A program made the position numbers and the translations under genes. This document shows positions 5,087 to 11,494 of a DNA stretch of 23,326 bases, one piece after another. Numbering within the stretch: position 1 is the first letter of the stretch; every line of letters starts with the position of its first letter. The notes under the pieces are model-generated. The model saw only the letters and a program-made list of their open reading frames with translations, was not told where the DNA came from and ran no database searches. Origin of the DNA: a virus; the IMG/VR virus record IMGVR_UViG_3300042434_000776, positions 1 through 23,326 of that record; one strand, given 5' to 3'.

Positions 5087-5257
5087 ATGAGAGATATTAA
5101 TACTGAATTGGATATTGTGAGTGTTTTTATTAGAGATGCGGAAAAATACGGTCTTGTTGCAGAAGTTGTTCTTTTTGCTCTCAAATATATGAAACAAAAT
5201 CCTGACTCCAATATTGAGGATGCTATGAATTATGGATATGACGAATGGGTTAAGTAG
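5087..5257 (+). CDS. Small helical protein, 56 aa
   Basis: ATG one base after the preceding stop. Helical throughout: DIVSVFIRDAEKYGLVAEVV, then ALKYMKQNPDSNIEDAMNYG and DEWVK. The layout recalls small helical phage proteins that end with a D/E-W motif. Ends in TAG just before promoter P3, closing the operon that began at P2. Confidence 0.6.
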   Translation: MRDINTELDIVSVFIRDAEKYGLVAEVVLFALKYMKQNPDSNIEDAMNYGYDEWVK

Positions 5258-5260
5258 TGT

Positions 5261-5289
5261 TTGACAAATGCCGATAAGTGTTGTATACT
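5261..5289 (+). promoter_or_regulatory. Promoter P3 (GCCGAT type)
   Basis: TTGACA (5261-5266), a 17-nt spacer with GCCGATAA near its start, TATACT (5284-5289). Followed 12-16 nt later by GGAGG and the gene at 5310. Confidence 0.85.
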
Positions 5290-5309
5290 GGTAGCACAAC
5301 GGAGGAAAC

Positions 5310-5462
5310 ATGAAACGATATGTTGTGAAATACTATTGGCCTAAAAATCATCACGAAGTTTACGCTTTCTTTTGTATGGCAGATGATAAAGAACACGCTA
5401 TCGAACAGTGTGAAGATGCGTATCCAAATAATTGTCATATTCTTTCTGTGGAGGAAAAATGA
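5310..5462 (+). CDS. Small hypothetical protein, 50 aa
   Basis: Excellent ribosome site (CGGAGGAAAC) directly behind promoter P3. A compact alpha/beta-looking chain: strand (KRYVVKYYWP), strand (HEVYAFFCMA), helix (DDKEHAIEQCEDAYP), strand (CHILSVEEK). This resembles small proteins with a KTSC- or DUF-like beta-beta-alpha-beta fold, but no exact family is recognised. Coupled to the next gene by ATGA. Confidence 0.65.
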   Translation: MKRYVVKYYWPKNHHEVYAFFCMADDKEHAIEQCEDAYPNNCHILSVEEK

Positions 5463-5647
5463 ATTACTATATTGAAAAGCATGATATGCAAATAATTTTG
5501 GATGCTCTTGAGTGTTTGAGCGAACATATCAAGCATTATGAAGATAACAGTCCTAATTATCCTTGGACTCTGGATGAAGTTGATGGTCTTTTTCAGAGTT
5601 TTGACAATAGTTTCGTGACTGATTTTGATCCAAATGAGTTAAAATGA
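5459..5647 (+). CDS. Small helical protein, 62 aa (IEKHD-type paralogue B)
   Basis: Start placed at 5459, overlapping the preceding TGA, with GGAGG upstream; an in-frame ATG at 5432 is inside the previous gene. It reads MNYYIEKHDMQIILDALECL, then YPWTLDEVDGLF. The match to the gene at 2002 (EKHD, ILDALE, YPW, EV..L) shows shared ancestry. It overlaps the ASCH gene by ATGA. Confidence 0.65.
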   Translation: MNYYIEKHDMQIILDALECLSEHIKHYEDNSPNYPWTLDEVDGLFQSFDNSFVTDFDPNELK

Positions 5648-6054
5648 GTCAAACAATGATCGGTTTAAATATCCAGATTCCTTGGTCATTCCTTTTAATT
5701 AATGGCGATAAAAGTGTGGAAACACGCTCGTATGCTCTACCCAAAAAGTATGAGGGAGTTGAACTGGCATTAATTGAAACGCCAGGAAAATATGGTCGAT
5801 TTAAATCTCATATTATTGGTACAATAACCTTTAGTCATAGTTTTCAATATCCAGATAAGCAGGCTTGGATAGATGATTATAATAGACATAAAGTAGAAGA
5901 ACTAGATGAGTTTTATAGTTGGAATCCAGACAAACCCAAATATGGATGGGTAGTAAGCGATATTAAAAAATTTGATCATCATATTCCAGCCCCAAAGAAA
6001 AAGGGAATTGTATTTACCAAAAACTGTAAAGTACCTCTTGACAACTGCCGATAA
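5644..6054 (+). CDS. ASCH-domain protein, 136 aa
   Basis: Likely RNA-binding protein of the ASCH family (PUA-like beta barrel). Visible hallmarks: IQIPWSFLLINGDKSVETRS at residues 10-29, containing the family pattern G-x-K-x-x-E-x-R (21-28), then ALPKKYEG, LALIETPGKYG and IIGTITFS, followed by a helical DDYNRHKVEE segment. ASCH proteins are linked to RNA metabolism or to hydrolysis of modified cytidine; the phage role is unknown. The last six residues (PLDNCR) and the stop are encoded by promoter P4, so the original C-terminus was probably changed when the promoter arose. Confidence 0.85.
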   Translation: MSQTMIGLNIQIPWSFLLINGDKSVETRSYALPKKYEGVELALIETPGKYGRFKSHIIGTITFSHSFQYPDKQAWIDDYNRHKVEELDEFYSWNPDKPKYGWVVSDIKKFDHHIPAPKKKGIVFTKNCKVPLDNCR

Positions 6055-6065
6055 CATGGTAGAAT
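6038..6065 (+). promoter_or_regulatory. Promoter P4 (GCCGAT type) overlapping the ASCH gene end
   Basis: TTGACA (6038-6043), 16 nt with GCCGATAA and TGG, TAGAAT (6060-6065). The TAA inside GCCGATAA is the stop codon of the ASCH gene. Confidence 0.8.
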
Positions 6066-6088
6066 CAACCGTATCACAAGGGTAAATA

Positions 6089-6325
6089 ATGAGTAATCAA
6101 TCACGATATTCGTCTTTTCAAGAATACCTTCATGCCGTTGCTGATTATATCAGTATGGAATATGGAGATATTGAAAGCGACCAAAGGTTAAGTGATGATG
6201 AAAAGTGGACTATTAAAACCATAGCCACCGCTCATTATGATATGGATGATAATGCGTCAAATGCGGCAAATTATATTATGAACTTTATCAACTCTAGCAG
6301 AAATTGGAGTAAGGAGAATATCTAA
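6089..6325 (+). CDS. Small acidic helical protein, 78 aa
   Basis: First gene after P4, with AAGGGTAAATA as ribosome site. It contains VADYISMEYGDI and ends SNAANYIMNFINSSRNW. The same framework (EYI-MEY-I, long spacer, A-x-Y-hydrophobic-helix) is seen in the protein at 13401-13619, so the two may be paralogues. The final codons again come from a GGAGAATA ribosome site for the next gene. Confidence 0.6.
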   Translation: MSNQSRYSSFQEYLHAVADYISMEYGDIESDQRLSDDEKWTIKTIATAHYDMDDNASNAANYIMNFINSSRNWSKENI

Positions 6326-6327
6326 TG
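6312..6327 (+). repeat. Shared gene-junction sequence, diverged copy
   Basis: AGGAGAATATCTAATG, one to two bases different from copies 2, 4 and 5. It gives the tail KENI of the upstream protein and the start of the next. Confidence 0.45.
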
Positions 6328-6546
6328 AAAACTCAAACTGAAATCAATTATACTGATGCTGCTATGGAATGTGCTAGATATATTTTTGATAGTGATGCTG
6401 AACAGATCAGTTATCAAGAGTATATTACTGATGGAAATGATCCTAGAGAGCATATTCTATACTGTGCTGCTGTAGTTTTGGGCGAAACAGAAGATTTTCA
6501 GACTGATATTGATGAATACCTTACCCTTAGACATGGAGAATATTGA
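6325..6546 (+). CDS. Small acidic protein, 73 aa
   Basis: Helical, strongly acidic: DAAMECARYIFDSDAEQ, then HILYCAAVVLGETEDF and DIDEYLTLRHGEY. No motif of known function. Coupled on both sides (TAATG at the start, TGATG at the end). Confidence 0.6.
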   Translation: MKTQTEINYTDAAMECARYIFDSDAEQISYQEYITDGNDPREHILYCAAVVLGETEDFQTDIDEYLTLRHGEY

Positions 6547-6743
6547 TGAGCAAGATTTACGGTATTGTGCAGAAGAACGGCAAGTTTGTTGTGACCAAGA
6601 ATGGCGAGCCTATTTTGTTGCCCAAGAGTGATGGTCAGAGTATTGTGACTGAATTTGATTCCAGGGAAGATGCTCAACAGTATCTTAGTATTCTTGAGAA
6701 TCTTTTGAAGCGTAAGGAACACAAGAAGGTTGCTCACGCTTAA
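6546..6743 (+). CDS. Small hypothetical protein, 65 aa
   Basis: ATG at 6546 shares its first base with the upstream TGA. Two beta hairpins (KIYGIVQKNGKFVVTKNGEP, ILLPKSDGQSIVTEF) then a helix (REDAQQYLSILENLLKRK) and a basic His/Lys tail. Looks like a compact beta-beta-alpha domain. Last gene before promoter P5; codon use here is less AT-biased than in the preceding run. Confidence 0.6.
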   Translation: MSKIYGIVQKNGKFVVTKNGEPILLPKSDGQSIVTEFDSREDAQQYLSILENLLKRKEHKKVAHA

Positions 6744-6751
6744 AGTTTTTC

Positions 6752-6779
6752 TTGACAGCGGACGATAGTAGGGTATACT
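6752..6779 (+). promoter_or_regulatory. Promoter P5 (GACGAT variant)
   Basis: TTGACA (6752-6757), 16 nt with GACGATA in the place where others have GCCGATA, TATACT (6774-6779). Followed by AAGGAG and the gene at 6808. Confidence 0.8.
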
Positions 6780-6807
6780 GGCAGAACCACTAAGGAGAAT
6801 ATTAATT

Positions 6808-7293
6808 ATGGCAATGGGTAGTTTTGCTGTTGGAAGTTTTGTTATTGAATATAAGGACTTGAAGAAAATCTGTCCAGATGAAATTAAGGCTATTGAGAAG
6901 GCTAACTATTTTGATGTTATTGGTTGGGATGGTATTGGTCGATGGCTAAGTTGGGACGATCCTGACCAGATTAAAGATGTCTTGTTTTACGCTGTGCTTA
7001 ATGATAAGTCTGAGCCTGTTATTAGACTTGGACTGATGCCAGAAGATCAAATCGTAGAAGATATTTTTAATGACTATGAAAAACTTGTGATTGATCTGAA
7101 GAATTCTTTTAATAAAAATACTGGATTGACTCTTTATTTTGACCACTATGATGAAGAAGGTGGCGATAGGTATGATAATCCCGGTGATAAGGATGGTTGT
7201 ATTTTTTGTGTCGATGGCATGGTGCAACTAACTCCTGCTGGAGAAAAGTTTAAGGATATTATCTCTGAAAGAAAGTGGACACAATATGGGTGA
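6808..7293 (+). CDS. Hypothetical protein, 161 aa
   Basis: Good ribosome site (AAGGAG). Acidic soluble protein: MAMGSFAVGSFVIEYKDL, a segment DVIGWDGIGRWLSW, strands VLFYAVLND and PVIRLGLMP, helix, then an Asp/Gly-rich stretch (DEEGGDRYDNPGDKDG) that could bind metal, and VQLTPAGEKF near the end. It resembles conserved hypothetical proteins of large phages; no function can be named. Overlaps the next gene by 8 nt. Confidence 0.7.
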   Translation: MAMGSFAVGSFVIEYKDLKKICPDEIKAIEKANYFDVIGWDGIGRWLSWDDPDQIKDVLFYAVLNDKSEPVIRLGLMPEDQIVEDIFNDYEKLVIDLKNSFNKNTGLTLYFDHYDEEGGDRYDNPGDKDGCIFCVDGMVQLTPAGEKFKDIISERKWTQYG

Positions 7294-7501
7294 TTATTAT
7301 TGGTTTGGTGGTATTAAGAAAATTGTTGATAGTGTGACTAAAGGATATTGTGACACTAAATTGCCGCTTGTTGATCCTTATCTAGTTCCAGAGACTAGAA
7401 TCAATAATATGTATCCATATACTTGTGAACAAACCATTCGTGTTACTCATTATAACAAACCAAAAAGGCGTGACCCTGCTAGAAAGGCTAATAGACGATG
7501 A
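7286..7501 (+). CDS. Hypothetical protein, 71 aa, basic C-terminus
   Basis: Aromatic N-terminus (MGDYYWFGGIKKIVD), middle with Pro/Tyr and two Cys far apart, and a strongly basic end (NKPKRRDPARKANRR) suggesting nucleic-acid binding. Overlaps both neighbours (8 nt before, ATGA after). Not recognised. Confidence 0.55.
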   Translation: MGDYYWFGGIKKIVDSVTKGYCDTKLPLVDPYLVPETRINNMYPYTCEQTIRVTHYNKPKRRDPARKANRR

Positions 7502-7911
7502 TTAAACACTTTCCCATCACTAATACCGATAAAGTTTGTTACACCTATTCTGCCAAAGATGGTGAGCCTATCAACTATGTTTGTACCACAGACTTTAAAA
7601 AGAGCGATGCTCCTGTAGATATTTTCTATAGAGAAACTCCGCATCCAGAATTTGGTAACAGATATTTTGGGATAGCACCAAACTATGAAGATGGATCTTA
7701 TGTTATTTTTAATGCTGATGATATAGAAGATTTCTCTTTTGGATTGGTAGAAGATGATGATGGAAATCTACAGTATAGTCAATATCATCATGATTATAAA
7801 AGTTTTGATAATGGTAACATGATTGATGGCGGTCGATCTTATACAAGATATAGCGGTAAAATTAAATACTATAAAGTTAAAGATGGACAAATGGTGAAAG
7901 ATGTATCGTAG
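7498..7911 (+). CDS. Hypothetical protein, 137 aa
   Basis: Soluble, acidic, beta-rich: DKVCYTYSAKDGEPINYVCT, NRYFGIAPNYEDGSYVIFN, then an Asp-rich DDIEDFSFGLVEDDDGN and YSGKIKYYKVKDG near the end. No signal peptide or membrane segment. It may be partner to the next gene, which begins inside its last codons (11-nt overlap). Family not recognised. Confidence 0.6.
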   Translation: MIKHFPITNTDKVCYTYSAKDGEPINYVCTTDFKKSDAPVDIFYRETPHPEFGNRYFGIAPNYEDGSYVIFNADDIEDFSFGLVEDDDGNLQYSQYHHDYKSFDNGNMIDGGRSYTRYSGKIKYYKVKDGQMVKDVS

Positions 7912-8596
7912 CAGATTGAATCGTTGGAATTGTTCTAAAGTTGCCGATGTTATTCGTGGCAGCAAAAAACCATTTGCTTTAGAATGGAAAGAATGGGATG
8001 TCTGGCATAAAAATACCAAACAAAAACACCCATTTAGATATTATTTGGCTGAAACTGGATTGAAAACTCTACAAAATATTGTGTATTTTCCGTATGATGT
8101 TTATCATAATGTTGAAGTTTATGTACGAAATCGTTGGATAGACAAAACTCATATGATTAATACGGGACTGCAACCGGGTCAGTATTATGAGTTTGATACC
8201 AAAATTCTGCACGGTCTTTTTAATGAACTGGTTGATTATGTTGAGACTGAAATTTCTCATAGTATGAAGGCTTATGAGGATAGAAATTATAAATTTAAAA
8301 ATGGTCGCTGTAAACAGGCCGGATTAGATCATCTTGATTGGGCTATTGGCTTGACTTTTGGTGCTGACTATGGTATAAATGAGGATGATCCCGACTACAA
8401 CAAACCAACTCAGCAAGCCATTTCCGCGATGGCTATTAAAGAGTTGTATTTGTGGTGGACAGAAACTCGTCCTAATCGTCCCGATCTTAATAATTTAAAT
8501 TTTGACCAGATCAATCAAATTGAAATCAAATATTATCAAGAAGATACCGATATGATGATTAAACTTATTTCTATTAGAGAAAGCATATGGTGCTAA
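7901..8596 (+). CDS. Hypothetical phage protein, 231 aa
   Basis: One of the longest proteins here. Basic N-terminal 30 residues, then a helical region with WKEWDVWHKNTKQKHPFRYY, a segment with DVYHNVEVYVRNRW, a predicted long helix (LFNELVDYVETEISHSMKAY) and a C-terminal part with AIKELYLWWTETRPNRPDLN. The W-W-T-x-x-R-P-N-R-P-D stretch looks strongly conserved and is reminiscent of a hypothetical protein found in several large phages. No catalytic motif is obvious. Start at 7901 overlaps the gene before by 11 nt. Confidence 0.65.
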   Translation: MYRSRLNRWNCSKVADVIRGSKKPFALEWKEWDVWHKNTKQKHPFRYYLAETGLKTLQNIVYFPYDVYHNVEVYVRNRWIDKTHMINTGLQPGQYYEFDTKILHGLFNELVDYVETEISHSMKAYEDRNYKFKNGRCKQAGLDHLDWAIGLTFGADYGINEDDPDYNKPTQQAISAMAIKELYLWWTETRPNRPDLNNLNFDQINQIEIKYYQEDTDMMIKLISIRESIWC

Positions 8597-8597
8597 A

Positions 8598-9044
8598 ATG
8601 GATGCTGAACTAGAAAACAAACTATACGAAAAATATCCACAACTATTTTCTAATAGGACTAAATCTCCTATGGAATCGTGTATGAGTTTCGGCATAGAGT
8701 GCAACAATGGCTGGTACGAATTGTTATCATCTATATGTTGGCGTATATCTCAACACGAAAAAACTATTGAGTCTACAAAAAGAATATTTGAAGATAAACC
8801 AGAGCAAATCAAAGAGGAACTAGAGTATTATCCTGTAAAATTTGATCAAATTAAAGAAAAGTTTGGAGGATTAAGGGTTTACTTTACTGGTGGCGACGAT
8901 TATGTAGAAGGTGTTATTGGTATGGCAGAAGAATATAGTTATAAAGTTTGTGAAGTTTGTGGTAACTCTGGTAAACCCAATAAAGGTGGATGGATAACTA
9001 CTCTTTGTGATAGTTGTAGGGCTAAAACTAATGCCACAGGATGA
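8598..9044 (+). CDS. Zinc-ribbon phage protein, 148 aa
   Basis: N-terminal helical domain (residues 1-75), then YPVKFDQIKEKFGGLRVYFT and an acidic turn, then a zinc ribbon: C118-x2-C121 and C137-x2-C140 (CEVCG and LCDSC). The combination 'KFDQIKEKFGGLR...GGDD... zinc ribbon' is a recurrent phage hypothetical family. A structural zinc and nucleic-acid or protein binding are likely; the exact role is unknown. Starts one base after the preceding stop and overlaps the next gene by 14 nt. Confidence 0.7.
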   Translation: MDAELENKLYEKYPQLFSNRTKSPMESCMSFGIECNNGWYELLSSICWRISQHEKTIESTKRIFEDKPEQIKEELEYYPVKFDQIKEKFGGLRVYFTGGDDYVEGVIGMAEEYSYKVCEVCGNSGKPNKGGWITTLCDSCRAKTNATG

Positions 9045-9267
9045 TTTTAATCTAATAAGTTTATTGTATTTTCTACTAAGTAATTTAACAGTATTAATAC
9101 TTGCTGGTGGGGTTTTCTTTCTGTTTATGTTATTGTCTGGATACAAGAGTATTACAGTAAAACTACGCAAAGATAAAGAGCATAAGCAACTTAATAAGCA
9201 ACAGTATTCTCAAGAGCAAAGGTATCTTAATAGACTAGAGAAGAACATTAAGAAGAAAAAGAAATGA
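9031..9267 (+). CDS. Small membrane protein with basic coil, 78 aa
   Basis: Start at 9031 inside the previous gene; the longer form from 9007 would overlap more. Residues 7-35 form a long hydrophobic segment (SLLYFLLSNLTVLILAGGVF and following), then a basic Lys/Gln-rich coil to the end (KNIKKKKK). Predicted topology is a single-pass membrane protein with a large positive cytoplasmic tail. Coupled to the next gene by ATGA. Confidence 0.6.
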   Translation: MPQDDFNLISLLYFLLSNLTVLILAGGVFFLFMLLSGYKSITVKLRKDKEHKQLNKQQYSQEQRYLNRLEKNIKKKKK

Positions 9268-9458
9268 ATCACCTAAACCAGCAAGATTTGGATGATATAA
9301 AGGTTATCGTACAAGAAGTTCAAAAAATGACTATAGATTTTGATCTTAGTTATGATCAAGGATATGTAGCAGAATTACTTTATGATGTTGATATGAGCAT
9401 GAGAGTGATATTAGAGATTATTAATGGGCCAAGTGGTACTGTGGAAAGAATGATATGA
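9264..9458 (+). CDS. Small acidic helical protein, 64 aa
   Basis: Helical, Asp/Val-rich: NQQDLDDIKVIVQEVQKM and YVAELLYDVDMSMRVILEII. No motif recognised. ATGA coupling at both ends. Confidence 0.55.
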   Translation: MNHLNQQDLDDIKVIVQEVQKMTIDFDLSYDQGYVAELLYDVDMSMRVILEIINGPSGTVERMI

Positions 9459-9640
9459 GTTCAGATGAACTAGATATTATCAAAGAAAGATATGAGAGTG
9501 CTAAAAAATTAGCACAAGAATTGTGGCTAGATGGAGATAATGAAGGGACGCCAAATGACTTTTATTATTTTCAGTGTGGATTTGTGGCGGGAATGAACTA
9601 TAAGTTATATAAGGATTATTCTGGTGAAAATACAAAATAA
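9455..9640 (+). CDS. Small hypothetical protein, 61 aa
   Basis: Helix (ELDIIKERYESAKKLAQELW), then a turn and FYYFQCGFVAGMNYKLY. The F-x-x-G-F-x-A-G pattern also occurs in the protein at 15346 (YMEGFAAGYV); it is common in short phage proteins with two packed helices. Overlaps the gene before by ATGA and the next by 17 nt. Confidence 0.55.
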   Translation: MSSDELDIIKERYESAKKLAQELWLDGDNEGTPNDFYYFQCGFVAGMNYKLYKDYSGENTK

Positions 9641-9857
9641 ACAGGTCTTGACTACCAAAATAATTACAGAAATAGATCTTTCTATAGATAATTTAAGAGA
9701 TATTATTGTTAGTCATCTTAACAAAGAAGGTATCAGTGGTAAAGCCTGGGATTTTAATTTTAGAGTAGTAAATAAGCCAATCAACAGCAGTCTATATCCA
9801 TCTGATAGTATTGATCGTTATGAATTTGATGGAGTAAAAGTAATAGTATCAAAATGA
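9624..9857 (+). CDS. Small hypothetical protein, 77 aa, GTG start
   Basis: The only start giving a full frame is GTG at 9624, with AAGGATT upstream at 9611. Beta-rich: VLTTKIITEIDLSIDNLRDIIV, then a Gly-rich turn and strands DFNFRVVNKP and EFDGVKVIVSK. It may be a small beta-sandwich or ferredoxin-like domain. Coupled to the next gene by ATGA. Confidence 0.55.
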   Translation: MKIQNKQVLTTKIITEIDLSIDNLRDIIVSHLNKEGISGKAWDFNFRVVNKPINSSLYPSDSIDRYEFDGVKVIVSK

Positions 9858-10213
9858 ATAATAAAATTTTTAACAGTTATGACGAAGCCCAAAGTTATAG
9901 TTTAACTGTACCCTGGAAATTAACCACCTGTAATGTTGGAGAAGAATGTTGGTGCAGAATTATACTACCCACAGAAAAGATACTATATAAGAATAAAGTG
10001 GGCGATACCGAAAGAGTTGATGAATTTGAATATATTATTCCAGATGGAAGCGTAGATAAAGAAACGGCTGAATATATTGTAGAATTACACAATAGATCAG
10101 TAGCCATATATACTGGTCAAAAAGAAAGATTAGCAATTTTAAAAGAATTAAATAGACTAGATCAAGAACTGGGAATTGATATACCGGTAATTAAAAGGAA
10201 AGAGATTGATTAG
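9854..10213 (+). CDS. Hypothetical protein, 119 aa
   Basis: Starts MNNKIFNSYDEAQSYSL, a beta region with CNVGEECWCRIILP, then an acidic stretch and a long helix (EYIVELHNRSVAIYTGQ and KERLAILKELNRLDQEL). It lies directly before the antitoxin-domain gene, so it was examined as a possible toxin partner, but it shows no RES-type or other toxin signature. Ends in TAG; function unknown. Confidence 0.6.
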   Translation: MNNKIFNSYDEAQSYSLTVPWKLTTCNVGEECWCRIILPTEKILYKNKVGDTERVDEFEYIIPDGSVDKETAEYIVELHNRSVAIYTGQKERLAILKELNRLDQELGIDIPVIKRKEID

Positions 10214-10220
10214 AATTCCA

Positions 10221-10406
10221 ATGAAAACCACAGACGAACTTAAAGAAAGACTAAAAAGAATAGTTCAAGAAGAAGTTATTGATGCTTGGTTAGACTCTCC
10301 TAATCCAGCATTTAATAATAAAACTCCACGACAAATGGTTATAGAGCAAAATACCTCTCAAATAGAGGCTATGCTATATAGACTAGAGGGCGGAATACCG
10401 GGTTGA
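10221..10406 (+). CDS. Stand-alone MbcA/ParS/Xre-type antitoxin domain, 61 aa
   Basis: After a short helix (residues 1-19) the chain reads DAWLDSPNPAF (21-31), KTPRQMV (34-40) and IEAMLYRLEGGIPG (48-61). This matches the toxin-binding C-terminal domain of MbcA/ParS/Xre antitoxins (DUF2384), whose pattern is W-L-x-x-P-N-P-x-L/F...T-P, then a helix and 'L-x-R-x-x-x-G'. Those proteins usually carry an N-terminal DNA-binding helix-turn-helix and neutralise RES-domain NAD-degrading toxins; both are missing here. The true start is taken as ATG 10221; the stop TGA lies in the -35 box of P6. Confidence 0.75.
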   Translation: MKTTDELKERLKRIVQEEVIDAWLDSPNPAFNNKTPRQMVIEQNTSQIEAMLYRLEGGIPG

Positions 10407-10430
10407 CAAACGGAAAATTTCTGTTAAACT
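10403..10430 (+). promoter_or_regulatory. Promoter P6 with spacer palindrome
   Basis: TTGACA (10403-10408), 16 nt, TAAACT (10425-10430). The spacer holds the inverted repeat ACGGAAA-A-TTTCTGT (one mismatched pair) at 10410-10424 in place of GCCGAT. It overlaps the stop of the antitoxin-like gene. Confidence 0.7.
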
Positions 10431-10439
10431 ACACCTACC

Positions 10440-10616
10440 ATGAGTACCGATAAACAAATTAATGTTGGTCAGGAGTTGGTCGAAAGACTACAAAATCTGA
10501 ACAAAATGCTGGACGCTGTTAGATCAGCACAGTTTGATGAGTTGAATCTTCCAGAAATAAACGAACAAAATAAATCTACTGTAAAGCCTAAAAAATTGCC
10601 CAAAAGAAAGAAATAA
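10440..10616 (+). CDS. Small basic-tailed helical protein, 58 aa
   Basis: ATG follows P6 so closely (10 nt after the -10 box) that the mRNA would be leaderless or nearly so; no Shine-Dalgarno is visible. Helical N-terminal half (GQELVERLQNLNKMLDAVRS), then a polar linker and a basic tail (KPKKLPKRKK). Possibly a nucleic-acid-binding accessory protein. Confidence 0.6.
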   Translation: MSTDKQINVGQELVERLQNLNKMLDAVRSAQFDELNLPEINEQNKSTVKPKKLPKRKK

Positions 10617-10617
10617 T

Positions 10618-10863
10618 ATGAGTATAGACCATAATAAAATTCAGTCCGCTCTTAAAGCGATTGATGTCGATCAAGAAAATTTGAAGAAGTATTTTTATGA
10701 AATAATCCTCGACTCCCTTGGCCTCATGCACAAAACTATGATGGATAAGAAAAATTTGGGAATACCACATAATAAAGGCTATTCTCTTGATGATCTGGCA
10801 AATCTGTATCTAGTTTTTAATTCACAACAATCAAAAGCATATAAAAATGAAACTAATAACTGA
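10618..10863 (+). CDS. Small hypothetical protein, 81 aa
   Basis: ATG one base after the previous stop. Helical: DHNKIQSALKAIDVDQENLK, then FYEIILDSLGLMHKTMMDKK, GIPHNKGYSLDDLANLYLVF. No motif known. Overlaps the next gene by 17 nt; TNN at its end corresponds to the next gene's opening codons. Confidence 0.55.
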   Translation: MSIDHNKIQSALKAIDVDQENLKKYFYEIILDSLGLMHKTMMDKKNLGIPHNKGYSLDDLANLYLVFNSQQSKAYKNETNN

Positions 10864-11056
10864 AGGAAAACTAGACGGATTATGTATTAGAATACTTCAA
10901 TATGAAGAAACAAAACAATGGTATTGTATAGATATTTATCATACTAGGGCTTATGATAGGGGTATTCGTATTGAAGGCACAAAACAAGATATGCAAAAAT
11001 TAGTAGATGTGTTAAACATTGGAATTAATCATAACGAAAATGAAACCAACAACTAA
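10847..11056 (+). CDS. Small hypothetical protein, 69 aa
   Basis: Beta-rich with a C-terminal helix: KLDGLCIRILQYEETKQWYC, DIYHTRAYDRGIRIEG, then KQDMQKLVDVLN. The alternating strands followed by a helix suggest a small single domain. Overlaps both neighbours by 17 nt. Both this gene and the previous one end in ETNN followed by stop, from a duplicated AATGAAAC..CAAC segment at the overlaps. Confidence 0.55.
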   Translation: MKLITEGKLDGLCIRILQYEETKQWYCIDIYHTRAYDRGIRIEGTKQDMQKLVDVLNIGINHNENETNN

Positions 11057-11261
11057 ACAACTTAAAGTTATAGAATTTCTAGAACAACAACTAAAGTTTT
11101 GGAAAAATACCAATGATATAGGTTCGCCTACTCATATTCCTCACGGCGATATTAGTGAGTTTTCTAGAGCAAATCTAGATGATAGTTTTTCAGAAGATGA
11201 GATTGAGGATGTTGATATACTAACTACAGAATTGTATATAAATATTTTGGAGATAACATAA
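11040..11261 (+). CDS. Small acidic helical protein, 73 aa
   Basis: Start at 11040 chosen over 11019 to limit overlap. Helix KQLKVIEFLEQQLKFWKNT, then an acidic C-terminal part with DDSFSEDEIEDVDILTTELY. The tail NILEIT comes from a TTGGAGATAACATAATG junction, a variant of the repeated cassette boundary. Not recognised. Confidence 0.55.
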   Translation: MKPTTKQLKVIEFLEQQLKFWKNTNDIGSPTHIPHGDISEFSRANLDDSFSEDEIEDVDILTTELYINILEIT

Positions 11262-11494
11262 TGAGTTGGGAATATAGGGTGGTTCAAAAAGTAACTAAAA
11301 TTCCTCTTGGGGAAACTGATATTACTTATGAAATTCATGATGTATATTTTGATGAAAATCTAGATATTGTGAATATTGGTAGACTATCATTTCCTATGGG
11401 TGATGATGTTGAGTCATTACAATGGAGTCTAGAAAGAATGATGGAGGCTTGTAAAAAGCCCGTCATTGACTATAATACTGGAGAAGAAGTGTGA
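11261..11494 (+). CDS. Conserved-type phage protein, 77 aa
   Basis: Begins MSWEYRVVQK, then ETDITYEIHDVYFDENLDIV, a turn, LQWSLERMMEACKKPVIDY. The 'WEYRV...Y.IH.VYYDE' strand pattern followed by 'L...M..A..KPV.DY' matches a small beta-beta-alpha hypothetical protein found in many phages and some bacteria. Biochemical role unknown. GGAG ribosome site; overlaps the next GTG start. Confidence 0.7.
   Translation: MSWEYRVVQKVTKIPLGETDITYEIHDVYFDENLDIVNIGRLSFPMGDDVESLQWSLERMMEACKKPVIDYNTGEEV

Noticed and set aside
8351-8379. TTGACT-17-TATAAA promoter-like sequence
   Set aside because: It is inside the conserved coding region of the 7901 gene, lacks the GCCGAT block, and no gene start follows for over 200 nt.
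9854-10213. Toxin partner for the antitoxin-like gene
   Set aside because: Checked for RES-type and other toxin residues; no matching Arg/Tyr/Ser pattern seen, and the 119-aa length does not fit a RES domain.
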